From: JBHEKP01 sp041859375
GTDB taxonomy: Bacteria; Hydrogenedentota; Hydrogenedentia; Hydrogenedentales; CAITNO01
DNA length: 10,537 bases
Direction of reading: 5' to 3'
Assembly (NCBI GenBank): GCA_041859375.1
Contig: JBHEKP010000167.1
Location: 1-10,537 of the forward strand
Shown: positions 1 through 8,800 of the stretch, in pieces
How positions within the stretch are numbered: position 1 is the stretch's first letter
How the letters are laid out: every line of letters begins with the position of its first letter
The notes under the pieces: generated by a model
What the model was told of the DNA's origin: nothing
What the model saw: only the letters and a program-made list of their open reading frames with translations
Databases searched by the model: none
Position numbers and translations under genes: made by a program

Positions 1-68
1 CGGGAGGGTAGAACCGGTTTGCCCTGGACGGGGTCCAATCGCGTAGGATATGCGCAACCCCCACATTC

Positions 69-73
69 AGGAG
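69..73 (+). promoter_or_regulatory. Shine-Dalgarno site of the first oxidoreductase gene
   Basis: AGGAG lies six bases before the ATG at 80. It decides the start: an in-frame ATG at 50 would add ten residues ahead of the Tat signal and has no comparable site before it. Confidence 0.75.
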
Positions 74-79
74 ACCATC

Positions 80-1447
80 ATGAGCAGGAACGACATCACC
101 CGGCGCGCCTTTCTCGCCGCCGCCACCACCACCGCCGTCAGCATGGGCGCATACGCCGCTAAGCCGAACAAGGCCAAGGTGGTGCCCGGCAAGGTTTCTC
201 CCAATGAGAAGATGAACGTGGCCGGGATCGGCGTGGGGGGGAAGGGCACCCATGACATCCTCTCCTACCAGCGCGAGAACATTGTGGCGATGTGCGATGT
301 GGACTGGGACCGCGCGGCGGAGTCTTTTTACAAGGTGCCCGGCGCAAAGCAGTACCGGGACTACCGGAAGATGCTCGACGAGATGGCGAAGGACATTGAC
401 ATGGTGACGGTGGCCACGCCGGACTTCACCCACGCGCCCGCCGCCTATATGGCGATGAAGCTGGGCAAGCATGTGTATGTGGAGAAGCCCATGACGCACA
501 CGGTGGCCGAGGCGCGCCTGCTCACGCGCACCGCGCGGGAGATGAAGGTGTGCACCCAGATGGGCAACCAGGGGCATTCGGGCAACGGTGTGCGCGATCT
601 GGCCGAGATGGTCTGGTCCGGCGCCATCGGCGACGTGAGGGAGGCGCACATCTGGACGGACCGCCCCGCGGGCCGCTGGCCCCACGGCGGCAACGGCGCG
701 CCGCCCGCGGCGGACCCCGTGCCGGAGAAGATGGACTGGGATCTGTGGCTGGGCACCGCCGCGGAGCGCCCCTACAGCAAGCTCTACGCCCCCTTCAAAT
801 GGCGCGGCTGGATTGACTTCGGCTGCGGCGCGCTGGGCGACATGGCCTGCCACATCATGGACCCGGCCTTCTTCGCGCTGAAGCTGGGCGAGGCGGCCTC
901 CTTCTCCGTGGAGCCGGTGAAACAGGAGGAGAAGAACGATCTCACCTGGCCCACCAACGCCGTGGTGAAATACAGCTTCCCCGCCCGTGCGGACATGCCC
1001 CCGGTGGACATTTACTGGTATGAGAACGGCCAGAAGCCGCCCCGCCCGGAGGGGGTGCCCGAGGGCCAGAAACTCGGCGACGACGGCAACGGCTCCCTGT
1101 TCATCGGCACGGCGGGCGTGCTCACCGCCGGGGAATACGGCGGGAACGCGCGGCTGCTGCCGGACGAGAAAATGCAGGCCTACAAAATGCCCGACCAGAC
1201 CATCCCGCGCGTGGGCGGCGCCAACCATTACCGCAATTTCCTGGACGCATGCAAGGGCGGCGCGCCCGCCGTGTCCAATTTCGACTACGCGGGCCCCTTC
1301 ACCGAGATGGTGCTTTTCGGCAACATCGCCCTGCGCTGCGACAAGCGGCTGGAGTACGACTTCGCAAAGGGCGAGGTGACCAATGACAAGGATGCGGCGA
1401 AATTCCTGGGCAAGGAATACCGGAAGGGCTGGGAACTGCCGGTGTGA
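80..1447 (+). CDS. Tat-exported Gfo/Idh/MocA-family oxidoreductase
   Basis: Predicted 455-residue NAD(P)-dependent oxidoreductase. The N-terminus carries a twin-arginine signal, TRRAFL at residues 7-12, followed by an Ala/Thr-rich hydrophobic stretch and a likely cleavage site after AYA (24-26). The mature protein begins with a Rossmann fold: the dinucleotide loop GIGVGG is at 49-54, and the family's EKP motif is at 135-137, where the Lys is expected to be catalytic. The C-terminal half has GNQGHSGN (162-169) and GDMACHIMD (253-261), which fit the substrate-binding half of the family. Tat export fits an enzyme that folds around its cofactor in the cytoplasm and then works in the periplasm; glucose-fructose oxidoreductase is the known example. 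Related exported proteins include the NAD-dependent glycosidases of GH109, so a glycosidase using redox chemistry is possible. The substrate is unknown. The gene is followed 13 bases later by a second family member, probably in one operon. Confidence 0.92.
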   Translation: MSRNDITRRAFLAAATTTAVSMGAYAAKPNKAKVVPGKVSPNEKMNVAGIGVGGKGTHDILSYQRENIVAMCDVDWDRAAESFYKVPGAKQYRDYRKMLDEMAKDIDMVTVATPDFTHAPAAYMAMKLGKHVYVEKPMTHTVAEARLLTRTAREMKVCTQMGNQGHSGNGVRDLAEMVWSGAIGDVREAHIWTDRPAGRWPHGGNGAPPAADPVPEKMDWDLWLGTAAERPYSKLYAPFKWRGWIDFGCGALGDMACHIMDPAFFALKLGEAASFSVEPVKQEEKNDLTWPTNAVVKYSFPARADMPPVDIYWYENGQKPPRPEGVPEGQKLGDDGNGSLFIGTAGVLTAGEYGGNARLLPDEKMQAYKMPDQTIPRVGGANHYRNFLDACKGGAPAVSNFDYAGPFTEMVLFGNIALRCDKRLEYDFAKGEVTNDKDAAKFLGKEYRKGWELPV

Positions 1448-1450
1448 GGA
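1446..1450 (+). promoter_or_regulatory. Probable Shine-Dalgarno site of the second oxidoreductase gene
   Basis: GAGGA overlaps the stop codon of the first gene and lies ten bases before the ATG at 1461. It supports that start over the in-frame ATG at 1383, which lies inside the first gene. The overlap suggests coupled translation. Confidence 0.5.
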
Positions 1451-1460
1451 TGAACCCGGC

Positions 1461-2771
1461 ATGAGCGGAAAGACGCGCCACGCCATTGTCGGCGCGGGCG
1501 GGCGGCACGAAATGTACCGCGACGCCCTTCTCGGGGAATACGCCCCCTTTGCCGAACTGGCGGCGATCTGTGACAGCAACGCGGGCCGCGCCCGCCTCTC
1601 CGCCGCGCGGGCGGGGGAACTGTCCGGCGCGGCGCCGCCGGTGTACGCCGCCGCGGATTTTGACCGCATGGTGGCGGAGACCCGGCCGGACGTGGTCATC
1701 GTCACCTCCAAGGACAGCACCCACGACTCCTACATCCGCAGGGCGATGGAACTGGGCTGCGATGTCATCACCGAGAAACCCATGACCATTGACGCGGAGC
1801 GGTGCCGCGCGGTGCTGGAAACACAACGGCGCACGGGCCGCTCCCTGCGGGTCACCTTCAACTACCGCTACTCGCCGCCCCGCCGGCAGGTGCGGGAGCT
1901 GCTGGCCTCGGGCATTGTGGGCGACGTGCTGTCCGTGGATTTTCACTGGATGCTGGACATCCGCCACGGGGCGGACTACTTTCGCCGCTGGCACCGCAAC
2001 CGGGAAAATTCCGGCGGCCTGCTGGTGCACAAGGCCACGCACCACTTTGACATCGTCAACTGGTGGCTGCAGACCGTGCCAAAACGGGTTTACGCCACGG
2101 GGCGGCGCGCCTTTTACCGCCCTGAAACCGCCGCGCGCCACGGGCTGGACCGGCGGGGGGAACGGTGCCACGGATGCCCCGAATCGGACCGGTGCCCCTT
2201 TTTCCTGGATCTGGCCGCCAACCCCGCGCTGAAGGCGCTCTATCTGGATCAGGAATCCCATGACGGGTACTTCCGCGACCGGTGCGTGTTCAGCGATGAA
2301 ATTGACATTGAGGACGGCATGACCCTCGCGGTGGACTACCGCAGCGGCGTCACCATGAGCTATTCGCTGAACGCCTTCATGCCGTGGGAGGGCTATGTCA
2401 TCGTGTTCAACGGCACAAAGGGCCGCCTTGAGCACAAGTGCGAGGAGACGGTTTACATCAACGGCGACGGTTCGGTTCCCGGCGCGCTCAAGCGCGAGGG
2501 CACCTGGCTGAGGGTGTATCCCCACTTCGCGCCCGCCTATGGAATTCCCGTGTGGGAGGCGGCGGGCGGCCATGGCGGCGGCGACGAGCTGCTGCTGCGC
2601 GACATCTTCCACCCGGAAAAAGCGCCTGACCCCTTCGGCCTTCGCGCCGATCACCGCAGCGGCGCCTGGTCCATCCTCACCGGCATCGCCGCCAACCTGT
2701 CCATCCGCGAATCCCGCCCGGTGGATGTGGACGGGCTTGCGCCCGGCTTGGAACTGCCGGATTATCATTGA
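1461..2771 (+). CDS. Cytosolic Gfo/Idh/MocA-family oxidoreductase with Cys motif
   Basis: Predicted 436-residue NAD(P)-dependent oxidoreductase without a signal peptide. The Rossmann loop GAGGRH is at residues 11-16, after a short beta strand, and the acidic residue of the second strand is D38. EKP is at 105-107. The C-terminal domain has K191 and HHFD at 194-197, matching the usual substrate-pocket Lys and His/Asp positions. An unusual local feature is C-x2-C-x5-C at 236-245 (CHGCPESDRC) in a basic stretch, which could bind a metal or be structural; similar Cys clusters occur in some uncharacterised members of the family. The length is somewhat above the 330-390 residues common in the family. 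It shares the fold with the preceding gene but differs clearly in sequence, so the pair is not a recent duplication. Its place in the operon suggests that it acts on the same or a related sugar inside the cell. The substrate is not assignable. Confidence 0.9.
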   Translation: MSGKTRHAIVGAGGRHEMYRDALLGEYAPFAELAAICDSNAGRARLSAARAGELSGAAPPVYAAADFDRMVAETRPDVVIVTSKDSTHDSYIRRAMELGCDVITEKPMTIDAERCRAVLETQRRTGRSLRVTFNYRYSPPRRQVRELLASGIVGDVLSVDFHWMLDIRHGADYFRRWHRNRENSGGLLVHKATHHFDIVNWWLQTVPKRVYATGRRAFYRPETAARHGLDRRGERCHGCPESDRCPFFLDLAANPALKALYLDQESHDGYFRDRCVFSDEIDIEDGMTLAVDYRSGVTMSYSLNAFMPWEGYVIVFNGTKGRLEHKCEETVYINGDGSVPGALKREGTWLRVYPHFAPAYGIPVWEAAGGHGGGDELLLRDIFHPEKAPDPFGLRADHRSGAWSILTGIAANLSIRESRPVDVDGLAPGLELPDYH

Positions 2772-2774
2772 AGA

Positions 2775-2800
2775 ACGGGTTTCTTTCCCCCGGAACCCGT
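2775..2800 (+). terminator. Hairpin just after the second oxidoreductase gene
   Basis: ACGGGTT (2775-2781) pairs perfectly with AACCCGT (2794-2800), and one G-U and one C-G pair extend the stem inward to nine pairs around a loop of eight. It starts four bases after the stop codon. No T-run follows, so it is more likely an mRNA 3'-end stabilising hairpin, or the first half of a tandem terminator, than a terminator alone. Confidence 0.4.
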
Positions 2801-2806
2801 GGGCCG

Positions 2807-2855
2807 CAACAAAACGCCCCGGCCCGTCAATGACGGACCGGGGCTGATTGTTTTA
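2807..2855. terminator. Bidirectional intrinsic terminator between convergent genes
   Basis: The stem is 2816-2844: seven pairs (GCCCCGG with CCGGGGC), one C-A mismatch, then five pairs (CCGTC with GACGG) closed by a three-base loop. On the + strand it is followed by TGATTGTTTTA. On the - strand the hairpin is followed by the complement of the A-rich stretch at 2807-2814, giving GTTTTGTTG. The site lies between two genes that end facing each other (stops at 2771 and 2868), so one structure can serve both. Confidence 0.75.
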
Positions 2856-2867
2856 TCCGGTGGCGGG

Positions 2868-5800
2868 TTATTTTTTGCCGCCCGCCATCACCTGAAGCAC
2901 CATGAGACTGAATGCGGCGAGGAACAGGTTGCCAAGGATTGATCCGATGTTCTCCGGATCCGCCAGGCTCTTGCCGCCGTTGCATCCGCCGCATCCGCAC
3001 CCGCCGAAGCGGCCGGTGGAGACCACCAGATTCACCGTGGACCCGACCTCAACCAGGGTGCCCGCCGCCGGATCCTGGCGGATGATAATACCCGCCGGAA
3101 CCGTGGCGCTCCGTTCCTCGGTCACGCTGATCTGCAATCCGGACGCCCTCAGGGCCACTTGGGCCACGCTTAAGTGACCGCCGACTGTTTCAGGCACGAA
3201 CACCCTGTTCGGGCCGGACTGCACACCCAGGCTGACAACAAAGTTGACCGCCGCGCCGGGTTGCGTCTCGGTACCCGCCGCCGGTGACTGGGACATGACA
3301 AAACCGGCGGGCACAGTGTCACTGTAGGCCTCGGTGACCACTCCAACGATAAGTCCCGCTGCGGTAATCGCCGCCTCTGCCGCAGTGCGGGACAGGCCGG
3401 TCAGATCGGGGACCGTGAGCGTGTTTGATGGCTGCGGTCCGAGGCTGATCACCAGGTTCACGGCGGAACCGGGTAGCACCTCGGTGCCCGCCGCGGGATT
3501 CTGCGAGATGACGGAACCCGCCGGGACCGTGTCACTGTACTGTGTGATGATGGTGCCGATGTCAAGCCCCGCACCGGTGACAGCGCTTTCCGCCGCTGTC
3601 CGCGTCAGGCCCACAACATTGGGCACGGCCACAGGCTGCGGTCCGAGGCTGATCACCAGATCCACAGCGGAACCGGGGAGCACCTCGGTTCCCGCCGCGG
3701 GATTCTGTGAGATGACGGAACCCGCCGGGATGGTGTCGTTGTACTGCGAGGTGACATTACCGACGGTGAGTCCCGCGCCGGTGACGGCGCTTTCCGCCGC
3801 CGCCTGGGCGAGACCGACCACGTCGGGCACGGCCACGGGTTGCGGTCCGAGGCTGATCACCAGGTCCACGGCGGAACCGGGGAGCACCTCTGTGCCCGCC
3901 ACGGGATTCTGTGAGATGACGGAACCCGCCGGGACGGTGTCGCTGTACTGCGTGGTGACATTACCGACGGTGAGTCCCGCGCCGGTGACGGCGCTTTCCG
4001 CCGCTGCCTGGGCGAGGCCTACCACGTCGGGCACGGCTGCGGGCTGCGGGCCAAGAATGATCACCAGGGCCACGGCGGAGCCGGGGAGCACCTCGGTTCC
4101 CGCCACAGGATTCTGCGAGATGACGGAACCCGCCGGGACGGTGTCACTGTACTGCGTGGTGACATTGCCGACGGTGAGCCCCGCACCTGTGACGGCGCTT
4201 TCCGCCGCCGCCTGGGCGAGACCGACCACGTTGGGCACGGCCACGGGCTGCGGGCCAAGGCTGATCACAAGGTTCACAGCGGAACCGGGCAGCCCCTCGG
4301 TGCCCGCCGCAGGATTCTGCGAGATGACGGAACCCACCGGGGCGGTGTCACTGTACTGCGTGGTGACGGCACCGACGGCAAGCCCCGCGCCGGTGACGGC
4401 GCTTTCCGCCGCCGCTTGGGCGAGGCCGACCACATCAGGCACGGCCACGGGCTGCGGGCCAAGGCTGACCACCAGGTCCACGGCGGAGCCGGGGAGCACC
4501 TCGGTTCCCGCCACGGGATTCTGCGAGATGACGGAACCTGCCGGGACGGTGTCACTGTACTGCGTGGTGACGGCGCCGACGGTGAGTCCAGCACCAGTTA
4601 TGGCGCTTTCCGCCGCCGCCTGGGCGAGACCGACCACGTCGGGCACGGCCACGGGTTGCGGGCCAAGGCTGATCACCAGGTCCACCGCCGCGCCGGATTC
4701 CACCGTTGAACCTGCCGCCGGATTCTGAACAGCGACGAGTCCCGCCGGGACGGTGGGATCATATGCCTGGGAAGTGGTTCCCAACACCAAACCCGCCGCT
4801 GCCAGCGCGTCCTGCGCCTCATCCTGGGTCAGTCCCAACACATTCGGCACCTGCACAGGAGCGCCCACAACAATCTGAATTTCCGTCCTTGCCAATTCGG
4901 TTGCGCCGGAGTAGGCGGCCAGATAGACGGTATACACGCCTGGCACATTCGGGTCAAACCCCGAGTAATCGCCGAAGCCGTAATCCGTCAGGTCAAGGTT
5001 GACGAACTCATAACTCGCGGCGTTCTGGACGATGTTGTAGGCGCCGAGCGCCGCCGCATAATCCGGCACGGTGGCGGGCATTACACCGGGGCTTTGCTGT
5101 GTGAACAGGCCAAAGGCGTGATCAGGAACGCCGAGGGTGTTGAACAGTCCGTTTGCGCTGATGGGGTCAAAGCGCAGCCAGTTGTTCGTGCCGACGGGGT
5201 CAAAGTCCACACCGACCTCGTAGGTATAGTCGCCGAGCACGGCGGCCGGGGTTCCGTCCCGGTCCTCATAGTCCGTGTTGACCGCGAACACGATGTTCCA
5301 TACCGGAGTGGTGGTGGTGGCCCAGTCGGGGTGCGGTTTGGACAAATCCGGGGTGCCCGTCGGGAAGTTGTAGACACCCGGTGCGGTGCGGTTAAAGATG
5401 TTCTGCGCCTGGTTGTTGGCATCAAAACGCAACTGCGCCCGCAGGCCGAGCTCAATTCCGTTGCGCCGGTCAACCGTGAAGCCGCCGTTGCCGATTCCCT
5501 CGCCGAAAAGTAGCTGCACAGGGTCGGAGGGGCCGGTGCTCATGTCGCCGAAGGTGACCGGGTCCGGCTCAAACACCGGCTCCGGGCCTGCGGAAACCAC
5601 CACGTTTACCGCCATGCCGATCGTTGCGGGCTCATTCGCCGCGGGATTCTGGGAAATAATCGTGCCCGCCGGAATGGTGTCGCTGTACTGGTAGGCGACC
5701 GTGCCCAGGACCAGTCCAAGGCTGGTGATGGTGTTGGTGGCGGCGGCGAGCGTGTCCCCCACGACATCGGGGACAATAAGCGGGTTGCCCACGATGACCT

Positions 5801-8800
5801 GGATTTCCGTCCTTGCCACCTCGGTGGCGCCGGAGAATGCGGCGAGATAGATGGTGTACACACCGGGTTCGTTCGGGTCGAACACCGAATAATCACCAAA
5901 ACCGTAATCGCTCAAGTTCAGGTTTAGGAATTCGTAATTGCCCGTGTTTTGGACGATGTTGTACGCGCCCAGCGCCGTGTCATATTCGGCGGGGGTGGCG
6001 GGTACGACACCCGGGCTCTGTTGCGTGTAGAGGCCGAAGGCGTGGTCGGGCACCCCGAGGGTGTTGAACAGGCCGTTCTCGCTGATCGGGTCAAAACGCA
6101 GCCAGTTGTCTGTCCCCTCCGGATCGAAGTCGATGCCCATTTCATAGGTGTAGTCGCCGAGCACGGCGGCGGGGGTGCCGTCGCGGTCCTCATAGTCCGT
6201 GTTGACCGCGAAGGCGATGCTCCACACCGGCGTGGTGGTGGTTGCCCAGTCGGGGCGGGGTTTGGTCAAGTCCGGCGTGCCTGTCGGGAAGTTGTAGACG
6301 CCCGGCGCGGTGCGGTTGAAGATGTCCCGGGGCTGGTTGTTGGCGTCAAAACGCAACTGGGCGCGCAGGCCGATTTCCACGCCGTTGCGCTGGTCCACGG
6401 TGAAGCCGCCGTTGGTGTTGCTGCCGTACAGCATGCGCACGGGGTCGGAGGGGCCGGTGCTCATGTCGCCGAAGGTGACCGGGTCCGGCTCAAACACCGG
6501 TTCCGGCCCCGCGGAGACAACCACGTTCACCGCCATGCCGGACGTGGCGGGCTCATTTGCGGAGGGATCCTGGGAAATAATCGTGCCCGCCGGAACGGTG
6601 CCGCTGTACTGGTAGGCAACCGTGCCCAGCACCAGCCCAAGGTTGGTGATGGCGGTGGTGGCTGCGGCGAGTGTGTCCCCCACGACATCGGGGACAAGCA
6701 GCGGATTCCCCACGATGACCTGGATTTCCGTCCTTGCCACCTCGGTTGTGCCCGAGAATGCGGCCAGGTAGATGGTGTAGACGCCGGGTTCGTTCGGGTC
6801 GAAACCTGAGTAGTCGCCGTAGCCGTAACCGCTGAGGTCAAGGTTCATGAACTCATAGTTGGCGCTGTTCTGAACGATGTTGCAGGTGTTGAGGGTGGCT
6901 GTGTAGTCCGGAATTGTGGCCGGCACGATGCCCGGGCTTTGCTGTGTGTGGAGGCCGAAGGCATGGTCCGGCAATCCGAGGGTGTTGAACAGGCCGTTCG
7001 CGCTGATCGGATCAAAACGCAGCCAGTTGTTTGTGCCCTCCGGATCGAAGTCCACGCCCACCTCATAGGTATAGTCGCCGAGCACGGCGGCGGGTGTGCC
7101 GTCGCGATCCTCATAGTCGGTGTTGACCGAGAATGTGATGTTCCACACGGGGGTGGTGGTGGTTGCCCAGTCGGGATGGGGCTTGGTCATGTCCGGTGCG
7201 CCCGTCGGGAAGTTGTAGACACCCGGCGCGGTGCGGTTGAAGATGTCCTGCGGATGGTTGTTGGCGTCAAAACGCAGCTGCGCCCGGAGGCCCAGTTCCA
7301 CGCCGTTGCGGCGGTCCACGGTGAAGCCGCCGTTGGCGTTGCTCCCATAGAGCATGCGCACCGGGTCGGAGGGCCCCGTGCTCATGTCGCCGAAGGTGAC
7401 CGGGTCCGGCTCAAACACCGGCTCCGGGCCCGCGGAAACCACCAGGCCCACCGGCATGCCCGCGGCTATCGGCGTGCCGGCCGCGGGGTCCTGCGATATG
7501 ACGCTGCCTGCGGGAGCCGTGTCACTGTACTGGTAGGAAACGGAACCAAGCACTAATCCCGGATTGGTGATGGCGGTGGTCGCCGCTGAAAGGGTCATGC
7601 CGACAACATCCGGCGTGTCGAGGGGCAGGCGGACAATGACCTGAATCTCCGTCCGCGCAACCTCGGTTGTGCCGGAGAAGGCGGCCAGATAGACGGTGTA
7701 AACACCGGGCTGGTTCGGGTCGAAGCCCGAATAGTCGCCCTGTCCATAGGCGGTGAGGTCCATGTTGAGGAACTCATAATTAACCGAATTTTGGACAATA
7801 TTGTATGTGCCGAGGGCCGTTGTGTAGTCGGGGACGGTGGCGGGTGTCAGGCCCGGACTTTGCTGTGTGTACAGGCCGAAGGCGTGGTCCGGCGCGCCGA
7901 GGGTGTTGAAGAGGCCGTTGGCACTGATGGGATCAAAGCGCAGCCAGTTGCCCGTGCCCGCGGGATCAAAATCTATGCCCGCCTCGTAGGTGTAGTCACC
8001 GAGCACCGCGTCCGGGGTTCCGTCCCGGTCCGCATGATCCGTGTTTACCGAAAAGACAACAGACCATACCGGCGTGGTGGCGGCGGCCCAGGCCGGACGG
8101 GGTTTCGTCAGGTCTGGTGTTCCGGTAAGAAAGGTGTAGGTGCCGTCGCCGTTGCTGTTGAAAATGTTCCGCCCCTGGTTGTTGGCGTCAAAACGCAGTT
8201 GGGCGCGCAGGCCGATTTCCACGCCGTTGCGGCGGTCCACGGTGAATCCGCCGTTGGTCATCCCCTGTCCCGCAAGCAGTTGGACGGGGTCCGAGGGGCC
8301 CGTGCTCATGTCACCGAAGGTGACGGGCTCCGGCTCAAACACGGGCTCGGGTCCCGCGGAGATGAACAGGTCAACGGTGGTGCCCGCAAGAACCACAATG
8401 TTTGAGGCGGGGCTTTGCGCCGCAATCCTGCCCGCGGGCACCGTGGCGCTGTACTGGTATCCGGTGGCACCGGGCGTAAAACCCGCGCCGGTGATGGCGG
8501 TGGTGGCATCGGCAAGGGTTTCGCCGATCACGTTGGGGACAAGAATCGGGGCGCCGACAATGACGTTTATCTCGGTTCGGGCCACCTCCACGCTTCCTGA
8601 CAGCGCGGCCAGATAGACGGTGTACACCCCGGGCTGGTTCGGATCAAATCCGGAATAGTCCCCCAGCCCGTACGGGGTCAGATCAATGTTCATGAATTCA
8701 AGATTGGTTGTGTTCTGAACGATGTTGTACGCCCCAAGCGCCGCCGAATAATCGGGAATGGTGGTGGGAATAATGCCGGGGCTCTGTTGGGTGTACAGGC

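Noticed and set aside
19..49. Possible promoter before the first gene (TTGCCC, 19 bases, TAGGAT)
   Set aside because: The spacing is long and both boxes are poor matches. Promoter rules for this phylum are uncertain, so it is indistinguishable from chance.
1299..2768. Open frame of 489 codons on the - strand opposite the second oxidoreductase
   Set aside because: The + strand frame has clear Rossmann and EKP motifs. The - frame shows no recognisable motif and is explained by GC-rich codon bias.
3334..4728. Long open frame of 464 codons on the + strand across the PASTA array, with its own periodic protein repeat
   Set aside because: Its periodicity is the mirror of the 204-base repeat. The - strand gives textbook PASTA sequence, a signal peptide and a Shine-Dalgarno site, while this frame has none of these.
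3012..4856. Regularly spaced DNA repeats that might suggest a CRISPR or satellite
   Set aside because: The 204-base unit is a multiple of three, stays in frame throughout and encodes PASTA. There are no short repeats with unique spacers.
5949..6809. Open frame of 286 codons on the + strand, with similar ones at 6939-7556, 7791-8405 and 8787-9335
   Set aside because: They recur at the spacing of the A-PASTA modules and are antisense shadows of the repeated domain.
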